The notes below the pieces were generated by a model. That model ran no database searches. It was not told where the DNA came from and saw only the letters and a program-made list of their open reading frames with translations. A stretch of 5,804 bases of DNA, from assembly GCA_003520455.1 (NCBI GenBank), contig DOUV01000459.1:1-5804 (forward strand). Direction: 5' to 3'. The position numbers and the translations under genes were made by a program. The DNA is from Chloroflexota bacterium. GTDB lineage: Bacteria > Chloroflexota > Anaerolineae > Ardenticatenales > Ardenticatenaceae. Below, piece by piece: positions 1 through 5,553 of the stretch; positions within the stretch are counted from its first letter, which is position 1; each line of letters begins with the position of its first letter.

Positions 1-2550
1 CGCCTCATTCAGTGGAGTCCGACGCGGGCCGAGGCGCTCTGTCGGCTGGGAATGGTCGTGGCTCAGAGTGACCGCCGGCAGGCGAGTGCGGTGTTGGACG
101 AGGCGGTGGTGGCCGCCCGGGCGGCCATCCACGAGCATCCCGATCGAACGCAGGCCCTGCCGAAGCTGTTTGCCGAGGCTGGCCGTTACGAGGAGGCTCA
201 AGAGATCGCGCGCGCCATTCAGGATGATCATTGGCGTGACGAGGGACTGATCGAGGTCGCGACAGCCCTGGCCCGGGGCAGCCGTTACACTGAAGCCCGA
301 CAGATCGTCGATACACTTGCTTCTCCCAGGCAGTCACGAGGGTTGCGTACGCTGGCAGCCGCCTTGACGAGCGCCGGTCAGCTCGACGAAGCCAGAGAGG
401 CCCTGGACGCCCTTGCGCCCTTCGACTCGGACGTGCTGGCGCCCTTCAAGCGGGCGGACCTGGCGGCAGCCCTTGCTCGCGCCGGCCGATACGACGAAGC
501 CGAGCAATACGCCCGCGCCAATTTGCTGACCGTCTGGGAGCAGGCCCCAGCACTAAGCGAGCTGGCCGTGGCTCTGGCCCAGGCCGGCAAGGCTCGCGCC
601 GGCCCCATCTTCGAGGAAGCTTTGGCAGCCGCGCGTGCCATCGATGACGATAGCGGGCGGGCGCGCATCTTGGGCAGCCTGGCTACCGACCTCGCGAAAA
701 CTCAGCCCGAGTGGGCACGTGCCGCCCGGGAAGAGGCGCGGGCGGCCGCCCGCGCCATCGGTGACACCGAGTCGCGGGCGACTGCCCTGAGTGACCTGGC
801 TGCGGCTCTGATCCCGGCCGGGGACGAGCAGGGCAACGCAATCTTGGGGGAAGCATTGACCGCCGCCCGCGCCCTGCGCCCGGGGTCTGATTTGATCAAG
901 GCGTTGCGCCACCTCACCCGGACGCTCCTGCGGGCGGACCGTTACGGCGACGCCCTGGTAGTGGCCCAGGCGATCCAGGACAATCGCGGGCGAGCCTGGA
1001 CGTTGCAGGAGGTGGCCGCCGCCCTGGCACGAAGAGGCGATCCTCGGGCCGGCGCCGTCTTCGACGAGGCCGTGGCGACCAGGACCGCTGCTCCAGGCAG
1101 CGAGTCGGCCCTGGTGTATCCATTGCGCGAACTGGGGGCGGCCCTGGGCCAGCTCGGGCGCTACGATGCCGCCCGGCAGGTGATCGGCGATATTCCGAAC
1201 GAGCGTTGGCGGGTGGATGAATTCATCAGGCTGGCAGCGACCCTGAGTCAGGCGGGCGATAGCCGGGCCGATGCGGCCTTTGCGGAGGCGATGGCCGCCG
1301 TCCGCGCCATGGAGAATGAAAGCTGGCGGGAGGAGGCGGCCCGCGACCTGGTGATGGCGCTCGTTCAGACTGGCCGGTACAACCAGGCTGCAGAGCTCAT
1401 CGCCACCGTCCAGATGGAGGCAAAGCTGCGGGTGGCGGCGCTGTGCACGCTGGCAGAGGCGCTCAGCCAGGACGGCGATAGCCGGGCCGGTGGCGTGTTC
1501 GAGGAAGCCGAGGCCGTCGCGCGCAGCATTGAATGGGAAGGGTCACGGGTGGACGCGCTGATCGTCCTGGCGAAAAGCCTGAGCGCAGCCGGGGACAGCA
1601 GAGCAGGCGCCATCTTCGATGAGGCAGAGGAAATCGCCCGCGCCCTGTCCAGCGATCGGTGGCGGGACCTGGCCTTGCGCGATCTGGCGACCGCTCTGGC
1701 CCAAGCCAGCCGCTACAGGCAGGCCTGGGAGGTGGCCTGGGAGATCAAGACTTTATCCCCGTGGGCCGAGGCGCTGTTTGACCTCACAGCCGCGCTGGCC
1801 AAGGCGGGTCGCTACGATGAAGCCGAAAAGGTTGTCCACACTATCGAGGCCGATCGCCAGCGCAACGAAGCGCTCGTCGAGCTGGCGAAAGCTCTCTTCC
1901 AGGCGGGGCGCTACGAGGATGCAGAGAAGCGCGCCTACGCGATTCAAGATGAGTACTGGAGGAGAAGCGCACTGCGTGAGATCGCCGTGGCTTTCGCGGA
2001 AGCGGGGCGGGATCGCGACGCAATCGCGACCGCCCGTGCCATTCCGCTCGATTCGGGGGGGGCGTGGGCACTTCTCTCCGTGGCGGAGGTTCTCGGCCCT
2101 GCCCACGCCGGTCGGCTGAGGACGGTCCTGGCGGAGGCGGTCGAGGCCGCCCGCACCCTTCGAGACGATTCCGACCGGATAAGCACGCTACGCAACCTGG
2201 CGATCGCGCTGGCCCGGATCGGCGACGCCCGAGCCGACGCGCTCCTGGACGGGATTCGGGCAGTTGGCGTCGCGATCGAGCACGTTGGGTGGTGGATGGA
2301 TGCCCAGATCGATCTGGCGGAGGCCTTCGCCCGGGCTGGCCTCCTCAGAGAGGCACTGATCCGGGTGGAGACCTCCGACCTGGACAAGCTGTTGGCAATC
2401 CTGGCGGAGTGGGCACCGCAGTTCGAGGAACTGGAGGCCGGACTCTCGCTCGCCGTCCTGCACGAGGCAACCGGCGTGGCCGGCTGGGTGCGCCCCGACT
2501 GGCGCAAGATCCATGAGTTGCTCGCTGCGGTCGCGAACGAGGAAGAGTAG
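1..2550 (+). CDS. Large TPR-like alpha-solenoid repeat protein, 5' end missing
   Basis: The frame is open from base 1 and the residues before the first ATG (base 52) already fit the repeat pattern, so the true start is probably upstream. From that ATG there are 832 residues, made almost entirely of about 21 degenerate helical repeats. The consensus is roughly W-R-x-x-A-L-x-x-L-A-x-A-L-A-x-A-G-R-Y-x-E-A with A-x-A-I at the end of the second helix. Two forms alternate: a 33-34 residue form with 'AGRYDEA' and a 39-residue form with 'AGDSRAGAIFDEA', which adds six residues at the inter-helix turn. The last 70 or so residues (including 'GWVRPDW') depart from the pattern and look like a cap. I see no signal peptide or membrane segment, so it is probably cytoplasmic. 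Such arrays normally act as protein-binding scaffolds, and related arrays are often fused behind STAND/NACHT ATPase domains. Whether an ATPase or effector domain lies upstream cannot be seen. No enzymatic motif is visible, and the specific function is unknown. Confidence 0.85.
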   Translation, partial: RLIQWSPTRAEALCRLGMVVAQSDRRQASAVLDEAVVAARAAIHEHPDRTQALPKLFAEAGRYEEAQEIARAIQDDHWRDEGLIEVATALARGSRYTEARQIVDTLASPRQSRGLRTLAAALTSAGQLDEAREALDALAPFDSDVLAPFKRADLAAALARAGRYDEAEQYARANLLTVWEQAPALSELAVALAQAGKARAGPIFEEALAAARAIDDDSGRARILGSLATDLAKTQPEWARAAREEARAAARAIGDTESRATALSDLAAALIPAGDEQGNAILGEALTAARALRPGSDLIKALRHLTRTLLRADRYGDALVVAQAIQDNRGRAWTLQEVAAALARRGDPRAGAVFDEAVATRTAAPGSESALVYPLRELGAALGQLGRYDAARQVIGDIPNERWRVDEFIRLAATLSQAGDSRADAAFAEAMAAVRAMENESWREEAARDLVMALVQTGRYNQAAELIATVQMEAKLRVAALCTLAEALSQDGDSRAGGVFEEAEAVARSIEWEGSRVDALIVLAKSLSAAGDSRAGAIFDEAEEIARALSSDRWRDLALRDLATALAQASRYRQAWEVAWEIKTLSPWAEALFDLTAALAKAGRYDEAEKVVHTIEADRQRNEALVELAKALFQAGRYEDAEKRAYAIQDEYWRRSALREIAVAFAEAGRDRDAIATARAIPLDSGGAWALLSVAEVLGPAHAGRLRTVLAEAVEAARTLRDDSDRISTLRNLAIALARIGDARADALLDGIRAVGVAIEHVGWWMDAQIDLAEAFARAGLLREALIRVETSDLDKLLAILAEWAPQFEELEAGLSLAVLHEATGVAGWVRPDWRKIHELLAAVANEEE

Positions 2551-2556
2551 AGGTGG
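2551..2556 (+). promoter_or_regulatory. Shine-Dalgarno-like site for the GTG frame at 2560
   Basis: AGGTGG begins immediately after the TAG stop of the repeat-protein gene and sits only 3 bases before the GTG. The spacing is tighter than usual. Translational coupling to the upstream gene is a reasonable inference, and this site is the only support for the GTG start. Confidence 0.35.
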
Positions 2557-2559
2557 CCT

Positions 2560-2946
2560 GTGACTACAAGCCCCGAGAGCCCGAGGGAGGATGACCTGTT
2601 CTTCGGCGCGGTGGTTGAGTCCTCCCTCACCAATCCGCGCTTTCTGCGATGCGACTGTCTGGCCGCGGACGTTGAGCGGCGCCGGAGCGATCCAGATTGC
2701 TGCTTCCTGCTGTTGACCACTGAGCCGGCCGCCGGCATCTGGCGCCGCCGGATCGCCGACTCCTACGGCAAAAGCTGCCGCGATGACCGGCAGCGCTGCA
2801 ATCCCGACAGCGCCGGTCAAATCGTCAGACTTCCGGAGTCTGGTGGGGGCCATACTTGCCTCGCGGCCAAGTTCAGCGGCGGGCGGGCCTTCGAGCCGCC
2901 GTGCTTTCCAGCGGACGCCAGCCTGTCGGCTGGAACGGGTTGTTAA
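2560..2946 (+). pseudogene. Probable truncated N-terminus of a P-loop (STAND/NACHT-like) ATPase
   Basis: The frame starts with GTG nine bases after the preceding stop and in the same reading frame as the repeat protein, so only one stop separates them. Residues 13-59 ('LFFGAV' through 'FLLLTTEPAAG') look like the lead-in to a Walker A loop. STAND/NACHT ATPases commonly read 'F-x-L-L-T-x-E-P-G-A-G-K-S/T' here. In this frame the lysine position is Ile60 and the next residue is Trp61, so the nucleotide-binding motif is lost. The remaining 68 residues are low-complexity, rich in Arg, Cys, Gly and Ser, and resemble chance translation of non-coding DNA. The frame ends on a TAA inside the attC-like repeat at 2858-2948. 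I read this as the 5' end of an ATPase gene broken by rearrangement near 2737, possibly a tandem relative of the upstream gene. A real 128-residue small protein is the alternative. The family assignment is from recall of motifs only. Confidence 0.45.
2738..2857. other. Junction segment with two inverted repeats
   Basis: This 120-base stretch lies between the last ATPase-like codon and the attC-like site B. It contains a perfect 7-bp inverted repeat, GCTGCCG/CGGCAGC with a 7-base loop, at 2774-2794, and a near-perfect palindrome, AGACTTCCGGAGTCT, at 2827-2841. Neither is followed by a T tract on either strand, so they do not look like intrinsic terminators. No convincing gene is visible. It may be the breakpoint between the plus-strand gene pair and the minus-strand block. 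Confidence 0.4.
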
Positions 2947-2948
2947 GC
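2858..2948 (-). repeat. attC-like inverted repeat B, downstream of the toxin gene
   Basis: Read on the minus strand, the element starts with GCTTAAC (2948-2942), which matches the RYYYAAC core of integron recombination sites. A 5-base spacer and the arm GTTCCAGC follow. The other arm is GCTGAAC (2877-2871), ending in GCGAGGC (2864-2858), a degenerate version of GTTRRRY. The arms pair except for one extra base in the 5' arm, like the extrahelical base of attC sites. Between them lies a second hairpin, CCAGCC-tgtc-GGCTGG on the plus strand (2918-2933). The 20 bases at 2858-2877 match 17 of 20 bases at 3604-3623 in site A, in the same orientation, so the toxin-antitoxin pair sits between direct copies of the element. 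The poor right-hand core site is the main weakness. A generic palindromic repeat is the alternative. Confidence 0.45.
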
Positions 2949-3001
2949 GAGGTATGATGGGTAGTGGAAGGTTCAAGCATCTGACCACCACCGACCCGGA
3001 A

Positions 3002-3286
3002 TCAGTACACTTCGTCGTGGGTCCCAATATCAAGTAATAGGATGACTTCGCGACCGCTTTCGTCGTCGGTCTCCAAGGAAAAGATCACTCGACAGTCGTA
3101 GCCGCATGAACAGGCCCACAATCCCAACAGAGCGCCGCCGAGCTTATGTGTTGCCAGGGCAGGTGCAAAAACGTCAACCTGCATCTGCCTGAGTACATCA
3201 TCGATACGCCTTTGCACCACGCGGTCTCGTTTCGCTACCCTCCGATAGGCGCGTCGAAATTTAGGCGTGATGACCAGTTGTCTCAT
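3002..3286 (-). CDS. RelE/YafQ-type mRNA interferase toxin
   Basis: This 94-residue protein has the size and pattern of the RelE/ParE toxin superfamily, which cleave mRNA at the ribosome and arrest growth when their antitoxin is degraded. The N-terminal half is a basic helical region (F10-RRAYRRVAKRDR). It is followed by 'THKLGG' (His47), 'LWACSCGYDCRVIF' (residues 56-69) and the C-terminal 'DIGTHDEVY' (His90, Asp91, Tyr94). His90 and Tyr94 lie where YafQ-like toxins place catalytic His and aromatic residues. The ATG overlaps the antitoxin stop by four bases (ATGA, 3283-3286), which fixes the start and implies translational coupling. No strong ribosome-binding site of its own is visible. The gene looks intact. 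It lies between two attC-like repeats, as expected of a cassette-borne stabilisation module. The family call is firm; the exact target and subfamily are inferred. Confidence 0.88.
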   Translation of the reverse strand: MRQLVITPKFRRAYRRVAKRDRVVQRRIDDVLRQMQVDVFAPALATHKLGGALLGLWACSCGYDCRVIFSLETDDESGREVILLLDIGTHDEVY

Positions 3287-3516
3287 TCAGCATTCTCAAG
3301 CGCTTGGTGCAACTCAGTAATGGCTTCTTCTGCAGACTGCGCTTTGAGTTTGCCTTCTCGGAACGCAGTTATCGACTTACGTGCATCCGCCGCAATCTCC
3401 TCCCGCCGTGTTTCAATTTGACGGCTACGCAAGATGTCTATAAGCATCTCCCGCTGTTCAGGTGGAAGTTGCAAAGCGGTGTCGATGGCTTGATCCAGGG
3501 TGACGGTGTTCGACAT
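3283..3516 (-). CDS. Antitoxin partner of the RelE/YafQ-type toxin
   Basis: This 77-residue acidic, helical protein precedes the toxin and overlaps it by four bases, the usual antitoxin-first order. The N-terminal part (residues 8-30, 'DQAIDTALQLPPEQREML') resembles the short N-terminal region common in antitoxins paired with RelE-type toxins. The middle ('ETRREEIAADARKS') and the C-terminal tail ('AEEAITELHQALENAE') are charged helices of the kind that wrap and neutralise the toxin. I do not see a clear ribbon-helix-helix or helix-turn-helix motif, so self-repression is expected from the family but not shown. The start is supported by AAGGAG 9 bases upstream of the ATG. A candidate extended -10 promoter lies at 3550-3558. 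The gene appears complete. Confidence 0.82.
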   Translation of the reverse strand: MSNTVTLDQAIDTALQLPPEQREMLIDILRSRQIETRREEIAADARKSITAFREGKLKAQSAEEAITELHQALENAE

Positions 3517-3525
3517 TGCTGCAAT

Positions 3526-3531
3526 CTCCTT
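3526..3531 (-). promoter_or_regulatory. Ribosome-binding site of the antitoxin gene
   Basis: AAGGAG on the minus strand lies 9 bases before the ATG at 3516. It is a near-ideal Shine-Dalgarno sequence and decides the antitoxin start. Confidence 0.75.
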
Positions 3532-3549
3532 CGTCGTCAGGTTTTCCCA

Positions 3550-3574
3550 ATTCTAGCACATTTCACCGCGTCAA
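3550..3574 (-). promoter_or_regulatory. Candidate extended -10 promoter of the toxin-antitoxin pair
   Basis: On the minus strand, TGCTAGAAT (3558-3550) is a good extended -10 element (TG-n plus a hexamer close to TATAAT), 33 bases before the antitoxin ATG. TTGACG (3574-3569) resembles a -35 box but is only 13 bases from the -10. It is probably too close to be used, which would leave the extended -10 as the main determinant. The promoter lies between site A and the antitoxin, so the module would carry its own promoter. Confidence 0.4.
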
Positions 3575-3603
3575 GATAGCCACAGTGCGAATCTGCGAGA
3601 CCG

Positions 3604-3715
3604 GCCTCACGGTGAAGTTCAGCTGCGCGGGGCGGTTCAGGGTCAACGCCCAATTGGTCGCACGGCGTAGTCTGGCGCCTCGATCGCCCGCGTCCGCTGC
3701 AACGGGGGATTAGTC
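3604..3715 (-). repeat. attC-like inverted repeat A, upstream of the toxin-antitoxin pair
   Basis: Read on the minus strand, the element runs from GACTAAT (3715-3709, a degenerate left core) through a 5-base spacer to the arm GTTGCAGC (3703-3696). The other arm is GCTGAAC (3623-3617), and the end is GTGAGGC (3610-3604), one base off GTTAGGC. The arms pair with one extra base in the 5' arm, at the same position as in site B. The stem extends through GC-rich inner blocks around 3624-3635 and 3684-3692. Site A and site B share 17 of 20 bases at the right end and 14 of 20 at the left end, while their centres differ in length and sequence. Conserved ends with variable centres are characteristic of attC sites. 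Both core sites are imperfect, so recombination competence is uncertain. Confidence 0.45.
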
Positions 3716-4058
3716 GGCCCCCGCCGCCAGGGACACCCACCCCCACGACAGACCACTCGGCCCCCAGACCACCCTGGCGGGGCAGGATGGCCGGCGCCTG
3801 GAGCCGGTTTGTTGAGGAGAGCCTGGCTGCCGAGGCAAGAGGGCCTTCCACCCGGCGGGCCGGATAACGGCCTCGAACTTACCCGCCCGGCCCGGCTGTT
3901 CGATCGATCATGACGTCTTGCACCGTTCTCGCACGCTCTAGAGTGTCGACTGCTGCAGCGAGTGGTTCGCCTGCGTCCTCTCCTGGAGATGCGCTGGTTT
4001 GCTTGTGGGCTGTCTCGCAACGTGCTGCTACCCAGTTGCTGGCGTGCCCATCTGGAAG
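3716..4058. other. Non-coding stretch between GNAT gene and site A
   Basis: About 340 bases hold no frame that resembles a known protein. The left part (3716-3905) is strongly GC-rich. It contains GGCCG-gataa-CGGCC (3858-3872) and an overlapping alternative pairing CGGGCCGG/CCGGCCCG (3856-3863 with 3887-3894). No T tract follows on either strand, so a Rho-independent terminator is not supported. The right part (3906-4058), just after the GNAT stop, is less GC-rich and featureless. If the array is made of cassettes, this would be an unusually long non-coding tail of the GNAT cassette, or a decayed cassette that lost its own attC. Confidence 0.4.
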
Positions 4059-4586
4059 TCAAACTCGGAAATCTCTGTCCGCTATTCGCTCACCAGATCT
4101 CCAGATCTGCCGGTCTCGGGCGCGGAAATCCATGAATAGCTCGATTTGGCCCAGGATGTCGAATCCCAGTTCGTGAAATAGTCTGATAGCGGGTTCGTTC
4201 CGTGCCACAGGTCGGACCTTCAACTGTTGTATCCCCCGTCCGCGCGCCTCCGCCATGATTACTCTGGCAAGCTGTCGCCCGATTCCGAGGCGCCTATGTG
4301 GCTCGCTCACCACGAGCGGCTCTAGCTCAGCTTCACCTTGCCCGGGAATCAGTCCCGCGAGTCCGACGACCCGTTCACCTACCTCCGCCACCCAGATGTG
4401 CTCTGGCCCCACGCGCTTTAGATGCTCGTCAAAGTTGCGACCGGGGTCGGGGCCGCCAATCATAGGACTCTCATAGATGTGTCGGTGCCATTCTGTGAGC
4501 TCCACCCAAAGGTCCCGACACGACTGCAGATCTTCCGATGTGTAGAGGCGAACGGTTGCGGGCGTGCCCGCCCTCTTATCTTCCAT
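4059..4586 (-). CDS. GNAT-family N-acetyltransferase
   Basis: This 175-residue protein is a typical single-domain Gcn5-related acyltransferase, which transfers an acetyl group from acetyl-CoA to an amine. The pyrophosphate-binding loop is clear in motif A: 'LEPLVVSEPHRRLGIGRQLA' (residues 88-107), with R-R-x-G-x-G-R at 98-104. Motif B follows as 'LKVRPVARNEPAIRLFHELG' (122-141), with Asn130 and the A-I-R-L-F-x-x-L-G-F pattern. I chose the ATG at 4586 because AAGGGG lies 10 bases upstream. A GTG at 4613 would add nine residues with no visible ribosome-binding site. The gene is complete at both ends. The substrate cannot be read from sequence: aminoglycoside, peptide and small-amine acetylation are all possible. 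GNAT genes are common integron-cassette cargo, which fits the flanking attC-like elements. The sequence does not show that it is a resistance gene. Confidence 0.85.
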   Translation of the reverse strand: MEDKRAGTPATVRLYTSEDLQSCRDLWVELTEWHRHIYESPMIGGPDPGRNFDEHLKRVGPEHIWVAEVGERVVGLAGLIPGQGEAELEPLVVSEPHRRLGIGRQLARVIMAEARGRGIQQLKVRPVARNEPAIRLFHELGFDILGQIELFMDFRARDRQIWRSGERIADRDFRV

Positions 4587-4596
4587 ACAATGGTTG

Positions 4597-4602
4597 CCCC
4601 TT
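4597..4602 (-). promoter_or_regulatory. Ribosome-binding site that sets the GNAT start
   Basis: AAGGGG on the minus strand is 10 bases before the ATG at 4586. It favours that ATG over the GTG at 4613, which lies upstream of this site. Confidence 0.55.
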
Positions 4603-4654
4603 ACTTGTGGCACAACACCTCGAGGGTGAGTGCGTCATTCAATGAAAACGCGCA

Positions 4655-4700
4655 GACTAACGGCGGCGCTCAGTGGCCTGCTCGAAGCGCGTTGTCAGGC
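4655..4700 (-). repeat. attC-like inverted repeat C, short
   Basis: Read on the minus strand, the element has GCCTGAC (4700-4694), a 3-base spacer, the arm GCGCTTC (4690-4684), a 12-base centre, the arm GAGCGC (4671-4666) and GTTAGTC (4661-4655). The arms pair with one extra T in the 5' arm, like the extrahelical base of attC sites. At 46 bases it would be very short for the family. The left core has G where the AAC triplet is normally conserved, and the right core is one base off GTTRRRY. The TGA stop of the methyltransferase fragment lies inside the left core. Confidence 0.35.
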
Positions 4701-4943
4701 GCGGTCATCGAGCTTTCTCAACCCCTGGTCCAAACGCTGTGCTACTACGATCATTTCTCCTGTGCCGTCGTATTGGTTTCTATTGTAGTCCCGAAATAAA
4801 TGGACGACTCGGAAGCCGACGTTGCCCAACAGGTCCTGCAATTCATCACGAAAGGTGTAGCGGGTGAACAAGGGCACACGTCGCTTGCGGACCAACCTCC
4901 CCGCCGCATCGAGTGCTTCGAATTTCAGAGTAGTTTGAGCCAT
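4695..4943 (-). pseudogene. C-terminal fragment of a class I SAM-dependent methyltransferase
   Basis: The 82 residues match, by eye, the last part of a class I methyltransferase. They contain strand-forming residues 4-25 ('TTLKFEALDAAGRLVRKRRV'), then 'RYTFRDEL' at 28-35, a helix ending in 'GF' at 43-44, and 'DYNRNQYDGTGEMIVVAQ' at 52-69. The glycine-rich SAM-binding Rossmann core, usually about 130-150 residues further upstream, is absent. An in-frame TGA lies two codons before the ATG. The other minus-strand frames of 4944-5037 do not continue the homology, so the fragment appears to begin near the attC-like site at 5038. There is no good ribosome-binding site. It is most likely non-catalytic: a mobilised or decayed gene piece, though a small standalone protein cannot be excluded. 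Confidence 0.6.
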
Positions 4944-5037
4944 AGCTCAGTCTACGTCGGCTTTGTTTCATGATGCAAGGTATCGTGCGGAGCAACACGG
5001 TTCTCGCGCGTATTTTGTCGAGCCCTCAAGCCTCTCC

Positions 5038-5139
5038 GGCTAACGCGGCGTTTCTGCCGCCCACAGGCAACATTGATGAACACCAAGCCTTGTACTTAAA
5101 ACCCAGCTCAATGGCTCGGTAGCAGACGCTTTGTTAGGC
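5038..5139 (-). repeat. attC-like inverted repeat D, after the oxidoreductase fragment
   Basis: On the minus strand the element begins with GCCTAAC (5139-5133), a perfect RYYYAAC core. It continues with AAA and the arm GCGTCTGC (5129-5122). At the far end are the arm GCAGAAACGC (5057-5048) and the core GTTAGCC (5044-5038), one base off GTTRRRY. The arms pair fully apart from two extra bases, an attC-like asymmetry. The bulge is on the opposite arm from sites A, B and C, so the element may be oriented the other way. The outer cores are themselves nearly complementary. The total of 102 bases is within the usual attC size range. The TAA stop of the oxidoreductase lies inside the GCCTAAC core. 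Of the four candidates this has the best core sites. Confidence 0.5.
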
Positions 5140-5553
5140 GATGTGGCCGGGGTTTGGTGCATTGCGAAACGCTTGTAAAACAAAATCTATCTCGCCAGAA
5201 CTTAGGTTCGGCCCTAACGCCAGCAGCGGCATATCAGCACCAGCGTCGTACCACCGCTCAAGTTGTTCCCGAGCCTGCTCAGGTGTGCCATAGATGGCTA
5301 ATTGCTCTAATAAGCCTTCTGCTTCGTCGGGTACAATTGCCGGATTGCGATTGGCATTTGCAGCCAGCATGGCCTCAACTTCCTTTTCAAAGCCTAAGCG
5401 TGCTAGAGCTCTACGATAAATGGGGCCCATCATTACCAAATAGAAAGCAACATACCAGGCAACACCTTGTCGTGCTGTGGCTGCATCTTCCGTAACTACG
5501 GTTGGAATGCCTGGGCATACTTGTAGTATCTTGTCCGGCAGGTTAGGGTCTGC
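5134..5553 (-). pseudogene. Luciferase-like (LLM class) flavin-dependent oxidoreductase, 5' truncated
   Basis: The frame is open for 139 codons but has no credible start. It runs from an in-frame TGA at 5554-5556 in the adjoining IS end. The residues resemble the C-terminal 40 percent of LLM-class oxidoreductases, which are TIM-barrel enzymes of about 330 residues using FMN or F420. Visible landmarks are 'NLPDK', 'CPGIPTVVTEDAATARQGV', 'FYLVMMGPIYRRALARLGF', 'IYGTPEQAREQLERWYDAG' and 'DMPLLALGP'. Homology-like sequence extends upstream of the TTG at 5439, so that codon is not the natural start. The N-terminal barrel half and most cofactor-binding residues are missing, and the gene must be inactive. 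Its TAA stop falls within the core of repeat D. Its base composition is visibly less GC-rich than the repeat-protein gene at the left, which suggests a different origin. Confidence 0.8.

Noticed and set aside
1619..2119. Plus-strand frame of 166 codons inside the repeat protein
   Set aside because: It is an out-of-frame shadow of the repeat gene with Pro/Arg/Trp-rich content and no homology-like pattern.
1944..2738. Minus-strand open frame of 264 codons
   Set aside because: It is Ser/Arg/Ala-rich, typical of antisense translation of an Ala/Arg/Glu-rich gene, with no recognisable motif.
2918..2933. CCAGCC-tgtc-GGCTGG hairpin as an intrinsic terminator
   Set aside because: No T tract follows on either strand, and it fits better as the inner hairpin of repeat B.
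2188..3033. Minus-strand open frame of 281 codons antisense to the repeat protein and the GTG frame
   Set aside because: It overlaps the opposite strand of the strongly patterned repeat gene, shows no domain pattern, and long antisense frames are expected in GC-rich DNA.
3569..3574. TTGACG as the -35 box of the toxin-antitoxin promoter
   Set aside because: The spacing to the -10 hexamer is only 13 bases, too short for a normal sigma70 pair. The extended -10 alone is the better candidate.
3643..4062. Minus-strand frame of 139 codons across the GC-rich non-coding stretch and repeat A
   Set aside because: Its C-terminal part is just the translation of the attC-like repeat. The rest is Arg/Gly/Pro-rich low complexity, with no ribosome-binding site.
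3910..4176. Plus-strand frame of 88 codons
   Set aside because: It overlaps the GNAT gene antisense and has no protein-like features.
2858..5139. CRISPR array
   Set aside because: The repeats are about 90-110 bases, few, irregularly spaced by genes and internally palindromic with variable centres, unlike CRISPR repeats and spacers.
5154..5495. Plus-strand frame of 113 codons
   Set aside because: It is antisense to the clear oxidoreductase homology and has no pattern of its own.
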